From assembly GCA_023665575.1 (NCBI GenBank), contig JAMPDQ010000010.1, positions 1 to 49,037 on the forward strand: DNA of 49,037 nucleotides, in the 5' to 3' direction. Position numbers and translations under genes: made by a program. Below are positions 33,990-44,336 of this stretch, in pieces (the stretch's first letter is position 1; every line of letters starts with the position of its first letter). Origin of the DNA: Candidatus Amulumruptor caecigallinarius. GTDB taxonomy: Bacteria; Bacteroidota; Bacteroidia; Bacteroidales; Muribaculaceae. The notes under the pieces were generated by a model. It was given only the letters and a program-made list of their open reading frames with translations. It did no database searches and was not told the DNA's origin.

Positions 33990-34460
33990 ATGGTTATACA
34001 ACGTTGGCAATCATTGCTGTTGCTAATAACAGCTGTCTTAATGGCTTGTTTCACTTTCTGCTCTTTAGGACAAGTGCAACTTCCCGAGTTTACATTAAAT
34101 TTCACAACTCTTGGTTTTGAATATGAGGGTGAGGCCACTGCCGGAGGATTCGGCGGATGGGAATTCCATACATGGGAATTATTCTCAGTTTCTGTTATGA
34201 GTATAATTATCCCGGCAATCGCAATCTTATGCTTCAAAAATCTCAAACTGCAGCGTAAATTGTGCTTAATTGAAATTCTCTTTATCATAGTTGCTTGCAT
34301 TATAGCTGCATTTTATGGCTACACAAGATATGAAGGCGTGTATCCGGGCTGGTCATCAGCAATTATCTCACCGCTGCTTGCGCTTATTACCGATCTAATT
34401 GCATACAATCGTATCGGGCACGATCAAAAGCTGCTCCGCTCTTACGACAGACTCCGATAG
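33990..34460 (+). CDS. DUF4293 family membrane protein
   Basis: A 156-residue protein with four membrane helices and the N-terminal signature MVIQRWQSLLLLITAVLM, typical of the Bacteroidetes DUF4293 family, whose function is unknown. The longest frame starts 84 nt earlier, but that extension lies in leader sequence with a repeat motif, and DUF4293 proteins normally begin with MIQR-type residues, so I chose 33990. The gene has its own terminator. Confidence 0.88.
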   Translation: MVIQRWQSLLLLITAVLMACFTFCSLGQVQLPEFTLNFTTLGFEYEGEATAGGFGGWEFHTWELFSVSVMSIIIPAIAILCFKNLKLQRKLCLIEILFIIVACIIAAFYGYTRYEGVYPGWSSAIISPLLALITDLIAYNRIGHDQKLLRSYDRLR

Positions 34461-34510
34461 CCATCTTTCCTGACGTCAGCCTTACAAACGGCTAAATTTT
34501 CAAATTTTTA

Positions 34511-34541
34511 TGGGATAGTTAATGCTGTCCCATTTTTTTTT
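34511..34541 (+). terminator. Intrinsic terminator after the DUF4293 gene
   Basis: An 8-bp stem TGGGATAG/CTGTCCCA (one G-T pair) with a 6-nt loop is followed directly by nine T. Confidence 0.9.
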
Positions 34542-34543
34542 AG

Positions 34544-34551
34544 TATCTTTG
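34544..34551 (+). promoter_or_regulatory. -7 box upstream of proS
   Basis: TATCTTTG is an exact TAnnTTTG match just after the terminator. The -33 position falls in the terminator stem and shows no TTG. The proS leader would be about 200 nt and contains a family II outer motif (TTTTTTATAAAACGGATTCT, 34641-34660). Confidence 0.6.
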
Positions 34552-34759
34552 CTTGTAATTGGCATCCGGGATGCCTCGTAAGTAACATGTTGACAGAACG
34601 CGTTTCAATGACCGTCATATAAGAAATTGAAGCTGCTCCGATATGGCAGGATTTTTTATAAAACGGATTCTTAATTCAGGAATGCGCAGAATGTGTGATT
34701 ACCCAATCGAAATAATGTGTTGCACACTGAGAGTAGTCACACCATAAGCAGTTTGTAAT

Positions 34760-36241
34760 ATGGCAAAGGAATTAAAAAATTTCACTAAGAGAGCAGAGAA
34801 TTATTCACAATGGTATAACGAACTTGTGATAAAAGCAGACCTGGCAGAACAATCGGCCGTCCGCGGATGTATGGTGATAAAGCCTTACGGCTACGCGATT
34901 TGGGAGAAAATGCAGCATGAGCTTGACCGCATGTTTAAAGAAACCGGCCATCAGAATGCATATTTTCCCCTTCTTATTCCGAAATCATTTCTCAGCCGAG
35001 AGGCCGATCATGTTGAAGGATTTGCCAAAGAATGTGCTGTAGTGACTCACTATAGATTGAAAAATGACCCCGAAGGCAACGGTGTTGTGGTGGATCCGGC
35101 AGCAAAACTTGAAGAGGAACTTATTATTCGGCCCACTTCCGAAACAATTATATGGAACACATATAAAAACTGGATTAATTCTTATCGCGATCTCCCTATT
35201 CTTGTGAATCAATGGGCCAATGTGTTCAGATGGGAGATGCGCACCCGCATGTTTCTTCGCACCGCAGAATTCCTTTGGCAGGAGGGGCATACCGCCCATG
35301 CTACCCGTGAGGAGGCTGAGGCGGAAGCTATAAAAATGCTCAATGTTTACGCCGATTTCGCACAGAATTTCATGGCAGTGCCTGTGATTAAGGGTGTGAA
35401 ATCGGCAAATGAGCGCTTTGCAGGGGCCCTTGAAACATACACTATTGAGGCAATGATGCAGGATGGGAAGGCTCTGCAGTCGGGCACATCGCATTTCCTT
35501 GGCCAGAATTTTGCAAAAGCTTTCGATGTGACTTTTGTCAATAAAAACAATGAGCCGGAATATGTGTGGGCCACATCCTGGGGTGTATCCACAAGACTTA
35601 TGGGCGCACTTATCATGACACACAGTGATGACAATGGTCTCGTGCTTCCTCCCAAGCTTGCTCCGATTCAGGTGGTGATTGTGCCCATCTATAAGAATGA
35701 GGAAGACTTGAAGCAAATTTCTGAAGCTGTAGCTCCCATAGTAGAGGAATTCCGCAAAAAGGGTGTCAGTGTGAAATATGATGATGCCGACAATCGCCGC
35801 CCGGGCTTTAAATTCGCTGACTATGAGGTGAAGGGTGTGCCGGTGCGTCTGGCAATAGGTCGCCGGGATCTGGAAAACAACACTGTGGAGCTGATGCGAC
35901 GCGACACGCTTGAAAAGGAGACTCTGCCGCTTGAAGGTATTGTGGAACATGTTGAGAAGGAATTGGATGACATCCAGAAAGCTTTGCTCAATCGTGCTCT
36001 TGAAAATCGTGAGCGCCGCACAGTAACAGTTGACTCTTATGATGAGTTCAAGCAGAAGATTGAAGATGGTGTCTTTATCCTCGCTCATTGGGATGGCACT
36101 CCCGAAACAGAGGAGAAGATCAAGGAGGAGACAAAGGCCACTATACGTTGTATCCCGTTCGATGGCGACACCACTCCCGGTGTGTGCATGGTGACAGGCA
36201 AGCCCTCCGCCCGCCGTGTGTTGTTCGCCAGATCCTACTAG
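34760..36241 (+). CDS. proS: Prolyl-tRNA synthetase, archaeal/eukaryal type
   Basis: A 493-residue class II synthetase of the short form without the editing insertion. Motif 2 region [20 protein letters not shown] and the proline-pocket residues [16 protein letters not shown] are present. The motif 3 region ([19 protein letters not shown]), an anticodon-binding domain and a C-terminal zinc-like domain ending in a tyrosine (FARSY) follow. It charges tRNA-Pro. The dipeptidyl peptidase gene follows after 52 nt. Confidence 0.97.
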   Translation: MAKELKNFTKRAENYSQWYNELVIKADLAEQSAVRGCMVIKPYGYAIWEKMQHELDRMFKETGHQNAYFPLLIPKSFLSREADHVEGFAKECAVVTHYRLKNDPEGNGVVVDPAAKLEEELIIRPTSETIIWNTYKNWINSYRDLPILVNQWANVFRWEMRTRMFLRTAEFLWQEGHTAHATREEAEAEAIKMLNVYADFAQNFMAVPVIKGVKSANERFAGALETYTIEAMMQDGKALQSGTSHFLGQNFAKAFDVTFVNKNNEPEYVWATSWGVSTRLMGALIMTHSDDNGLVLPPKLAPIQVVIVPIYKNEEDLKQISEAVAPIVEEFRKKGVSVKYDDADNRRPGFKFADYEVKGVPVRLAIGRRDLENNTVELMRRDTLEKETLPLEGIVEHVEKELDDIQKALLNRALENRERRTVTVDSYDEFKQKIEDGVFILAHWDGTPETEEKIKEETKATIRCIPFDGDTTPGVCMVTGKPSARRVLFARSY

Positions 36242-36293
36242 CCATACGGCAATAACATGCCGACTCCGTTTCAAGCCATTAAATAGTAATTAT

Positions 36294-38480
36294 ATGATGA
36301 AAAAGAGATTGTTGACATGTTGCATTTCCGGAGCTGTAGTTTGCTGTTCAGCTTCAGCGCTGACCCCGGATGAATATTGCGACCCTAAAATAAACGCCCC
36401 GGTTGCGGTCAGAGAGATGACTCCCCTTAACGATGGTGTCTCTTATGCCGCAGTCTCGGATGATGGAAAAAGTATTGATGTGTTCAGCTATAAATCGGGT
36501 GAGAAAATTTCCACACTTTTCTCCATCAATGCTGTGAAAGGAGATCTGAAGATAGATGATTTCGAAGGATATCAGCTTAGTTCCAACGAAAAGAAGATAC
36601 TTCTATGGAATAATTCGGAGAAAATCTATCGATATTCTTTCACCGCAGACTATTATGTATATGACATTCTGCGCTCCACACTGGCGAAAGTGTCGCAAGG
36701 CGGAAAACAAAGGTGTGCCACAATTTCTCACGATGGAAGAATGGTGGCATATATGCGCGATAACAATATATTCATATCCAACATCGATTATGGTAGTGAC
36801 AAGGCCATCACCTCGGATGGCGCTGTAAACAGCATAATCAATGGTGTGCCCGACTGGGCATATGAGGAGGAGTTCGGCATGCAAAGCGCAATGAAATGGA
36901 GTGCAGATGACAACACTCTAGCTTATATCAGATTTGATGAATGCAATGTGCCGGTGTATCATTTTGATGAATACAGAAGTTATTGCGACAAAGATCCCCT
37001 TGGAGATTTGTATCCAAACTCTTACTCTTACAAATATCCGCTCGCAGGGTTTCCAAATTCAAAAGTAGAGGTTTACGCATATAATGTTGACAACCGCACC
37101 ACAAAGAAGATGGATTTGAACATCGGCAACGGATATGTGCCGGCATTCGACTTCGATGGCAGTGGCTCCAACCTGATGGTGATGGTGCTTAATCACGATC
37201 AAAACAACTTGCAACTATACAAAGTGAATCCGGGCTCTACGGTGGCTCATCTTGTATATACTGACTCAAGCGACGCCTGGCTGAGTCCGGCGGCCTACCA
37301 GATGGTGAAATATTATACTACCAGCTTTGTGATAGGGAGCGAACAGTCGGGCTATCGCCATCTATATGAGTATGATTACAATGGCAACCGAATTAAACAG
37401 CTTACCTCAGGCAATTGGAATGTGACACAATATTACGGCAGGCATCCCGGCAACGGAACGCATTTCATGCAGACGACCGTAAAAGGAGCCGTTAACAGAA
37501 ATCTTATGGCTGTTGACAAAAAGGGCACACAGAAGATTATAAATGATGTGGCCGGCACGGAGGATGTTTGGTTCAGCGGTAATTTTGATTATTTCCTTAG
37601 AAAATACAGCTCGGTATCTGTTCCGATGCAATATACACTTTGCAACGTTACCGGCAAAAAGCTGGCCGAAGTGGAAATGAATTATGCTTATGCTGCGAAA
37701 TATGCTACAGCGCCAAAGATGGAGTTGCTGAAAGTGAAAAACGCCGAAGGGGAGGAGATGGACGCGTATATAGTGCGTCCCACTGATTTTGATGCTTCAC
37801 GCCGCTATCCTCTTTTAATGTATCAATATAATGGACCCGATTCGCAGATTGTTCTTAACAGCTGGAAGATGGACGGCATTTTCTATATTGCGTCACAGGG
37901 ATATATTGTGGCTGCCGTGGATGGCCGCGGCACCGGCAACCGCTCGCGTCAGTGGGCCAATTGTGTGTATCGTCAGCTCGGACATTATGAAACACTCGAC
38001 CAGCTAGCCGGCACGCAATATTTCGCCTCTTTGCCTTATGTTGATAGTGATCGCACTGCATGCTTCGGCTGGAGTTACGGCGGATACATGACACTGATGG
38101 AACTTGCTGATGAGAAGTGCAATTTCAAGGCGGGTGTTTCAATGGCTCCTGTTACCGACTGGAGATTCTATGACTCGATATATACAGAACGATATATGTC
38201 GACTCCTCAGCAGAACGAAGCAGGTTATGACATGGCTTCAGCGCTCAACAAATCTCAAAATGTGAAAGCCCGCCTGCTCATTATGTCGGGAACAAGTGAT
38301 GATAATGTGCATTTTTATAATACGCTGAAATATACGTCGAAAATGAATTCTGAGGGAACCGTGTTCGACATGATGGCTCTGGCCGGCTTCGAGCATAGTC
38401 TCCGCATGGGCAATGCAAGAACTCAGCTTTATGTGAAAATTCTAGATTTTCTGAACACAAGGCTTGCCCCCAACCCCTGA
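36294..38480 (+). CDS. Dipeptidyl peptidase IV, S9 family
   Basis: A 728-residue periplasmic serine peptidase that removes Xaa-Pro dipeptides. It has a signal peptide (about residues 1-22) and an eight-bladed propeller with the active-site Glu pair in DWAYEEEFGM. The C-terminal alpha/beta-hydrolase domain carries S594 in GWSYGGYM, D669 in GTSDDNVHF and H701 in GFEHSL. Chain length matches the DPP4/PTP family of Bacteroidetes. I chose ATG at 36294 (MMKKRLL); the longer frame overlaps proS and lacks a signal peptide start. The next gene begins at or just after its stop. Confidence 0.93.
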   Translation: MMKKRLLTCCISGAVVCCSASALTPDEYCDPKINAPVAVREMTPLNDGVSYAAVSDDGKSIDVFSYKSGEKISTLFSINAVKGDLKIDDFEGYQLSSNEKKILLWNNSEKIYRYSFTADYYVYDILRSTLAKVSQGGKQRCATISHDGRMVAYMRDNNIFISNIDYGSDKAITSDGAVNSIINGVPDWAYEEEFGMQSAMKWSADDNTLAYIRFDECNVPVYHFDEYRSYCDKDPLGDLYPNSYSYKYPLAGFPNSKVEVYAYNVDNRTTKKMDLNIGNGYVPAFDFDGSGSNLMVMVLNHDQNNLQLYKVNPGSTVAHLVYTDSSDAWLSPAAYQMVKYYTTSFVIGSEQSGYRHLYEYDYNGNRIKQLTSGNWNVTQYYGRHPGNGTHFMQTTVKGAVNRNLMAVDKKGTQKIINDVAGTEDVWFSGNFDYFLRKYSSVSVPMQYTLCNVTGKKLAEVEMNYAYAAKYATAPKMELLKVKNAEGEEMDAYIVRPTDFDASRRYPLLMYQYNGPDSQIVLNSWKMDGIFYIASQGYIVAAVDGRGTGNRSRQWANCVYRQLGHYETLDQLAGTQYFASLPYVDSDRTACFGWSYGGYMTLMELADEKCNFKAGVSMAPVTDWRFYDSIYTERYMSTPQQNEAGYDMASALNKSQNVKARLLIMSGTSDDNVHFYNTLKYTSKMNSEGTVFDMMALAGFEHSLRMGNARTQLYVKILDFLNTRLAPNP

Positions 38481-38509
38481 TGCACCCGCTCATCCACTCA
38501 TCAACTCAA

Positions 38510-39871
38510 ATGAGAGAATACGATAAAATAAGCGGCACAGAGCTTTATGCCTTCTGGAAAAGTTTTTCAGTGGCATTGCTCATTCTTGCGCTTTCGATTT
38601 TTCTGTCGAAGGTGTTGCCACATTATTTCTCTCCGATAGTTGGTTTGGTGTCATCGGCTTTTCTCTACACCATGCTCTATAATGCAAAGCTGAGAAATCA
38701 GAACGCATGCATGATTGTGCCCTACACGCTTTTCCACTGTCTTATCGTATATTCTTTTATCTCAATTCTTATCAATGTTCTTGACATATGGGATATAATC
38801 CACATCCCCAAGGAGATGTCTTTCTTCAATCATCCCTATGTAATTACATTGCTGCTCGACCCCGTATGCTTTTTCGGCACATTGATTATTCTGGCCAGAA
38901 AAGGCAGGCTATATATCTGTATTGACTGCAAACTGAAAAAGGGCACCACCCTTGAGAGAGGGAAGATGGGAGAAATATTGTCGTCGGAGTCTGATCTCCA
39001 GCTGAAAAATCTGATGTGGATTTTTGGCATTATGACCATAGTGGTGTGGTTTTATTATCTGTTCAGATATTATCAGCATGCTGAAATTAATAATCGTGAC
39101 TGGTATATATTCATATGGATAAATATATTCTTATTTATTGCAGATGAAATATATTTTATGTCGAGATATTACAATCTCTATCTTGATCTTAAGGAGAGAG
39201 GAGAATTGAATTCAGAAGCTGAAGCTGAAGACGACTATGTGCGCACATATCTGCGCTTCTATGTGATTTGTGGCAATCATGTTTTTCTCAACACAAAGGT
39301 TGCCGATGAGTCGGCCAATGGGTTTGTAATTGATACGCCATTCACACTGCATCGCAATTTAAAGGGTATCAGTGCAGCCGGAATCCTGACAATGGCGCAT
39401 CGTCTCACAGGAATTGAGAATGGAGAATTGAGATTTTTCTATTCAAAGCGTAAACCTGACAGCCGCTCTGTAAATATTGAAAGATATTTTTATTTCCTTA
39501 ACGGCACGATTGAAGATTATCCCGACATGAAGGTGACGGGGGAATGGATTGATTTCAAGATGCTCAATTTTATCCACAACACCAATCCTGAAAGATATGC
39601 CAAGCTGATGCTGATAGATTTTTCGCGGATCACAACCATTGTGCTGACTCAGAAACTGTTTGACGAGAACGGCAATCGAAGAAGCAAGATTCTCTCTTAT
39701 CAGCCGGTTTACGACCTCGAGGAGGTGCGCGAAAAACATTATGATTTCCAGGACGACAAGTGGATCAGAATTGCCATGACCAGTGCTAATTCGAAAAAAT
39801 TCAGGATATCCGGCTTGTTCAGAAGGTCTGAGCGTAAAAAAAATAGAAAAGGATGCCGGCAAAATCGATAG
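38510..39871 (+). CDS. Unknown integral membrane protein
   Basis: A 453-residue protein not assigned to a family. The N-terminal half has about six to eight membrane helices (for example SFSVALLILALSIFLSKVLP and LMWIFGIMTIVVWFYYLF). It is interrupted by a loop with a CIDC pair (ICIDCKLKKGTT). The C-terminal half (from about residue 245) is soluble and mixed alpha/beta, with a very basic end (RSERKKNRKGCR). An in-frame ATG at 38480 overlaps the dipeptidyl peptidase stop by 1 nt and would add 10 residues. The 3' end overlaps miaA by 19 nt, so the genes are tightly linked and translationally coupled. A membrane sensor or transporter accessory are both possible. Confidence 0.8.
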   Translation: MREYDKISGTELYAFWKSFSVALLILALSIFLSKVLPHYFSPIVGLVSSAFLYTMLYNAKLRNQNACMIVPYTLFHCLIVYSFISILINVLDIWDIIHIPKEMSFFNHPYVITLLLDPVCFFGTLIILARKGRLYICIDCKLKKGTTLERGKMGEILSSESDLQLKNLMWIFGIMTIVVWFYYLFRYYQHAEINNRDWYIFIWINIFLFIADEIYFMSRYYNLYLDLKERGELNSEAEAEDDYVRTYLRFYVICGNHVFLNTKVADESANGFVIDTPFTLHRNLKGISAAGILTMAHRLTGIENGELRFFYSKRKPDSRSVNIERYFYFLNGTIEDYPDMKVTGEWIDFKMLNFIHNTNPERYAKLMLIDFSRITTIVLTQKLFDENGNRRSKILSYQPVYDLEEVREKHYDFQDDKWIRIAMTSANSKKFRISGLFRRSERKKNRKGCRQNR

Positions 39872-40773
39872 CAATAGTGGGACCAACTGCTTGCGGGAAA
39901 ACTCATAGGGCAGTGGCTGTTGCAAATTATTTTAATGGTGAGATAATTTCAGCAGATTCGCGTCAGGTCTACAGTGGAATGTCAATAGGCACAGGAAAGG
40001 ATATAGATGAATATGGCAGTGTGAAATATCATCTTATCGATGTGGCCCGGGCGGGCGACAAATATAATCTCCACCGTTATCTGAAGGATTTCAGAATTGC
40101 TTATGATGACATCCTCAGCCGTGGAAAAATGCCGGTGATTTGTGGAGGAAGCGGCATGTATGTGGAGAATGCCCTTTCGGGAATCTCTCTCCCGGATGTG
40201 CCGGAGAACAAGGAATTAAGGGCAAAGCTTGAGAAGCTTAGTCTCGGAACACTTGCCAAAATGCTCGCTTCAATGAAGCGGCTGCATAATGTCACGGATA
40301 TTGACACTGTAAAAAGGGCAGTTCGCGCTCTTGAAATTGAATATTATTATCGGGAGCATCCCGAAGAGGCGGCAAAAGCTGAAACGGCTAATGTCGAGCC
40401 TCTCGATGCGCTGATTGTTGGTGTGGATATTCCGCGCGAAAAGAGAAGAGAGTGCATATCGGCCAGGTTGGCACACCGATTGGAAAACGGCATGCTCGAA
40501 GAGGTGAGATCGCTTCTGGATAGCGGTTTATCGCCTGAAGACCTTATTTATTATGGCCTCGAATATAAATATCTCACAATGCATATCACCGGCAAATTGT
40601 CGTATGATGAAATGGTGCACAATCTTGAGATAGCCATTCATCAGTTTGCCAAGCGACAGATGACATGGTTCAGAGGCATGGAGTCAAGAGGTTATCACAT
40701 CAATTGGATTCCATTTGATATCCCCGACGGGCAATTTGTGGCAAAAATCTCCGACCTCCTTAGAACTCAATGA
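39853..40773 (+). CDS. miaA: tRNA dimethylallyltransferase
   Basis: A 306-residue enzyme that adds a dimethylallyl group to A37 of tRNAs reading UNN codons. The P-loop is G10-PTACGKT17, followed by the family motif SADSRQVYSGMSIGTGKD. VICGGSGMYVENAL and the tRNA-binding segment ending RQMTWFRG are present. Length is normal. The start lies inside the preceding membrane-protein gene. The gene is convergent with the PAS-domain gene. Confidence 0.97.
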   Translation: MPAKSIAIVGPTACGKTHRAVAVANYFNGEIISADSRQVYSGMSIGTGKDIDEYGSVKYHLIDVARAGDKYNLHRYLKDFRIAYDDILSRGKMPVICGGSGMYVENALSGISLPDVPENKELRAKLEKLSLGTLAKMLASMKRLHNVTDIDTVKRAVRALEIEYYYREHPEEAAKAETANVEPLDALIVGVDIPREKRRECISARLAHRLENGMLEEVRSLLDSGLSPEDLIYYGLEYKYLTMHITGKLSYDEMVHNLEIAIHQFAKRQMTWFRGMESRGYHINWIPFDIPDGQFVAKISDLLRTQ

Positions 40774-40795
40774 GCAATCAATCAAAACACACGTT

Positions 40796-41140
40796 CTATC
40801 GAACATAATGCGGCATATCTTCGGGAATTACCATGCTAATCTCCACAAGACCGGCAACTTTCCCATTAATGCGGTAAGCACTCTGATAAATCATTTTGCG
40901 CTGCCCGTTTTTTGAAATTGTGTAGCTGTTCGTGCCCCCGCCGGCCAAAAGGCGTTCGATTATTTCAATTGCCCTTTGCGGATGGTAGTCGCGAAGATTG
41001 TGGCCTATGATATCACCATGACGTGCGAATGTTTCGCGTGATTTCTCATTCATGTATAGTATGCGGCAGTCGGCATCGCACACAGTGACAGCGCAATTCA
41101 ATCCTTCGGCCCAATCAGGTATTATATTTTTCTCCTCCAT
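40796..41140 (-). CDS. Stand-alone PAS domain protein
   Basis: A 114-residue protein consisting of a single PAS fold (NCAVTVCDADCRILYMNEKS, IIGHNLRDYHP, GLVEISMVIPE). It has no kinase, cyclase or DNA-binding domain, so it probably acts through a partner protein. It is the last gene of a minus-strand series after dnaG (36 nt gap). The gap holds a degenerate family II motif, TTTTGAAACAGACCC. Ligand and partner are unknown. Confidence 0.85.
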   Translation of the reverse strand: MEEKNIIPDWAEGLNCAVTVCDADCRILYMNEKSRETFARHGDIIGHNLRDYHPQRAIEIIERLLAGGGTNSYTISKNGQRKMIYQSAYRINGKVAGLVEISMVIPEDMPHYVR

Positions 41141-41175
41141 TTTATATTATTATTTTGAAACAGACCCTTAGTGTA

Positions 41176-43386
41176 TTAAATTTTTCCGAATACGATTCTT
41201 TCTCCGATATTCTTAGCCAGTTGTCCTCGGATAGCCATCAGATTAGACAGTTCAAGCTGAAGCTCCTGCTCTTTCTCATGATCCCCCGTTGCCGAAACCT
41301 CCTGCAGCGTCTTCATAAGATCTTTTATACGCCGGTTTATTATCTCGTTGCGCCATTCCATCACCGTTCGCGGCGCCAGAATGTCAAGCTTCACCTCATC
41401 CTCCTCTCCACCTTTGTCTTTCAGAAAAACTCGGCTCAATTGATGACGTTGAAACACAAGAAGCATTGTTTCGTTCCGTATCTCTTCATCTTCATGACTT
41501 CCCAATATGCGTCCGGGGTAATCGCGTATCCATTCAGCGAGATTCTTATTAAAGAATTCCTCGGCCTGATGTTCTGTTTTTTGCTCTTCGCGTTTTATTT
41601 CGGCCACAGACAAATCTTTTGTTGATATTTCTTGATATCCCTGCCTGCGTATTCGTTCGGATTCCTCTGAGAGTTTTCGGATTTCATTTTCTTTTGCCCT
41701 TTCAAAGGAGGGTCGCATTGCGAGCAGCTCTTCGTATAGGCGCTTGTATATCGGGGTGGTAAATTCTATTCCGTCTGCGTCAAGCTCCTCTTTTATATAT
41801 CCGAGCACATCGAGTTGACCATTGTTGCCGTCGGCTTCCTCTATGTTGCAGAAAAATGAATAGCCGTGGCGCAGGCAAAGTCGGATGGCAGCTTTTTCAA
41901 CTTCTCGAAGCGGGTTGGGAGTGTTGCGGCTGATTGCCGGTTGGGTTTGAGGCGATGTGGTTTGAGATTCTTCCGTATTCCCGGATTGCCGGGGATATTG
42001 GGATTGCGCGGTTTGTTGAAGTTGTTGAGACGGCTGCATCTGTCTTGAAGCATCCTTGTAATAGCGTTCCCGCTTAATCTTCTCAATAAGAGCACTTCTT
42101 GCGTTATGCACTGACCGGGCAATAGTTGTGTCGGGTATCCCCATCAGCAGGGAGCATTCCTGGATGTATACATCGCGGGAGATAGGGTCGGGGATATGTG
42201 CAATCGATTCCACCACACTGTTTATGGCGTTGATTCTGTTGTGAGGATCTTTTTCAATCCCCTCAAGCATAACGCGTGCCTTGTATCTGATTATGTCGGT
42301 TTCATGTTCTTGCACATATTTCTTGAACTCGTCAGGTGTGTTTTTTCGCGCGAAAGAGTCCGGATCATGCCCGTCGGGGAGCAGCAACACTTTCACATTC
42401 ATCTTATGACTCAGCAACATGTCAATTCCGCGCAGAGAAGCCTTTATGCCTGCGTTGTCACCGTCATAAATCAGAGTGATGTTTTGAGTGAAGCGGTGAA
42501 TCAAAGCAATCTGGCCATCGGTGAGTGCGGTTCCTGATGAGGCGACAACATTTCTCATTCCTGATTGCCACATCCCTATCACATCCATATATCCTTCCAC
42601 AAGAAAGCACTTGTCTTCACTGACAATCGATGACTTAGCCTGGAAAATGCCATAAAGCTCGTTGCTCTTCCTGTATAATTCGGATTCGGGAGAATTGATG
42701 TATTTTGCGAGCCCGCCCTTAAGATCGCGTCCACCGAAAGCAATCACCTTGCCGGCAGTATTAAGAATGGGGAAAATCACACGCCCGCGAAACCTGTCAT
42801 AATCTCTTCCTTGGGCAGATGTGCCTGTGAGTCCCAATTTTTTGAAGACATCAAGCTTATAGCCTGCCTTCAGAGCTGCTTTCACAAGATTGTCGCCTTT
42901 GTCAATCGCATATCCGAGATGAAACGCTTTCATGGCAGAGTCGGTCACTCCCCGCTCATGAAGATAAGACATTCCTATATCAATCCCTTCTTCTGTGTCG
43001 CGAAGATCGTGTTCCATTTGCAGCATGGCCCATTCATTGGCCACAAGCATGGCCTCGCGTGCGGATTGGCGTTCGCGCTCCTCATCTGTCATTTCGCGCT
43101 CCTCCACTGTAATGCCATATCTTTTGGCCAGATGAAGAAGAGCCTCATGATAGGAGAGCCCCTCTTTCTCCATTATGAAATTTACCGGCGAGCCTCCTTT
43201 CTTACATGAGAAACAATAGCAGAAATTACGCGATTTGTTTACAGAAAACGATGGTGTACGTTCATTATGGAAGGGACAAAGTCCCATATAGTTGGATCCT
43301 CTCCTTATCAAATGCACATAGTCGCCTACCACCTCCACAATGTCGGCGGCATTTTTGATTTTTTCAATTGTTGCCGGGTCTATCAC
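41176..43386 (-). CDS. dnaG: DNA primase
   Basis: A 736-residue primase that makes RNA primers at the replication fork. The N-terminal CHC2 zinc ribbon uses C37, H40, C58 and C61 (GLCPFHNERTPSF, CYCFSC). The catalytic core has KVIAFGGRDL, the TOPRIM acid EGYMDVI and IYDGDNAGIKA. A Gln/Pro/Ser-rich linker (about 435-490) leads to the C-terminal helicase-binding region. The length is somewhat above the usual 600-650 because of that linker. It lies 25 nt after dapA. Confidence 0.97.
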   Translation of the reverse strand: MIDPATIEKIKNAADIVEVVGDYVHLIRRGSNYMGLCPFHNERTPSFSVNKSRNFCYCFSCKKGGSPVNFIMEKEGLSYHEALLHLAKRYGITVEEREMTDEERERQSAREAMLVANEWAMLQMEHDLRDTEEGIDIGMSYLHERGVTDSAMKAFHLGYAIDKGDNLVKAALKAGYKLDVFKKLGLTGTSAQGRDYDRFRGRVIFPILNTAGKVIAFGGRDLKGGLAKYINSPESELYRKSNELYGIFQAKSSIVSEDKCFLVEGYMDVIGMWQSGMRNVVASSGTALTDGQIALIHRFTQNITLIYDGDNAGIKASLRGIDMLLSHKMNVKVLLLPDGHDPDSFARKNTPDEFKKYVQEHETDIIRYKARVMLEGIEKDPHNRINAINSVVESIAHIPDPISRDVYIQECSLLMGIPDTTIARSVHNARSALIEKIKRERYYKDASRQMQPSQQLQQTAQSQYPRQSGNTEESQTTSPQTQPAISRNTPNPLREVEKAAIRLCLRHGYSFFCNIEEADGNNGQLDVLGYIKEELDADGIEFTTPIYKRLYEELLAMRPSFERAKENEIRKLSEESERIRRQGYQEISTKDLSVAEIKREEQKTEHQAEEFFNKNLAEWIRDYPGRILGSHEDEEIRNETMLLVFQRHQLSRVFLKDKGGEEDEVKLDILAPRTVMEWRNEIINRRIKDLMKTLQEVSATGDHEKEQELQLELSNLMAIRGQLAKNIGERIVFGKI

Positions 43387-43411
43387 ACTATATTGGTTAA
43401 TGATAATAGCT

Positions 43412-44287
43412 TCACATCCATTCTTCGAGTATGCTTCTCAATTCATCGCTCGTGGAGAGCCGGGTGGGCACAAGCGGCAGACGCAACTCATTTTCCAGGA
43501 GTCCCATGCTGTGCAGCAACGATTTCACACCGGCCGGATTCCCGTCTACAAACAATTCGTCGTAAAGCCTGGAGAATTTATAGTGGATAGGCAACGCCTT
43601 TTTGAAGTCACCATTTAAACACAAGCGTGTCATTTCGCCAAACTCTTTGGGGAAGGCGTTGCCGACAACGGAAATCACTCCCTCGGCACCCAATGAAATT
43701 AGCGGGTAAGTGAGTGAGTCATCTCCGGATATCACCTGAAAATCGGCACGCTTGCTGTTAATGATTTCTTCTATTTGCTTGAAATTGCCGGATGCTTCTT
43801 TAATGGCTATTACATTGCTGAATTCATCTGCGATCCGCAGTGTGGTGGCCGCGCTGATGTTCACCGATGTTCTCCCGGGTACATTATATAAGACCACCGG
43901 CAACGGGGAGTTTTCAGCCACCATGCGGAAGTGATGGTAAATTCCATCCTGTCCCGGCTTGTTATAAAATGGTGTCACTGAAAGTATTGCCGAATATCCG
44001 CTTAAATCGGTTGTCTTAAGTTCTTCTATAAGGAATTGAGTGCAGTTACCACCCATCCCGGTCACCAATGGAACAGCGCCATTCACTTTCTCAGCAACAT
44101 ATTCACGAACTTTTCTTTTCTCATCCGCAGTCAGCGTGGGGGTTTCTCCGGTTGTGCCAAGCACAACAAGATAGTCGGCCTTTCCTGTCAGGATATGTTC
44201 TATAATTCTGCCTAAGGCCGGGAAGTCAATCTCTTTATCAGCTTTGAAGGGCGTCACAAGCGCCACTCCGAGTCCTCTAAGATTCAT
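43412..44287 (-). CDS. dapA: 4-hydroxy-tetrahydrodipicolinate synthase
   Basis: A 291-residue TIM-barrel aldolase that condenses pyruvate with aspartate semialdehyde in the lysine/diaminopimelate pathway. The Schiff-base lysine is K163 in IAIKEASG. The proton-relay tyrosine is Y134 in LYNVPGRT, and the GTTGET motif is at 44-49. All key residues are intact. It heads the minus-strand series dapA-dnaG-PAS; its leader carries a family II end. Confidence 0.97.
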   Translation of the reverse strand: MNLRGLGVALVTPFKADKEIDFPALGRIIEHILTGKADYLVVLGTTGETPTLTADEKRKVREYVAEKVNGAVPLVTGMGGNCTQFLIEELKTTDLSGYSAILSVTPFYNKPGQDGIYHHFRMVAENSPLPVVLYNVPGRTSVNISAATTLRIADEFSNVIAIKEASGNFKQIEEIINSKRADFQVISGDDSLTYPLISLGAEGVISVVGNAFPKEFGEMTRLCLNGDFKKALPIHYKFSRLYDELFVDGNPAGVKSLLHSMGLLENELRLPLVPTRLSTSDELRSILEEWM

Positions 44288-44336
44288 AAGATTATATATG
44301 ACATGAAATATCTTGTAAGTGAAGTTGTCTGAACTT

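Noticed and set aside
34985-36274. A 429-codon open frame on the minus strand opposite proS
   Set aside because: It is the antisense shadow of proS. The translation is rich in His and Cys, has no family resemblance, and the plus strand encodes an unmistakable synthetase.
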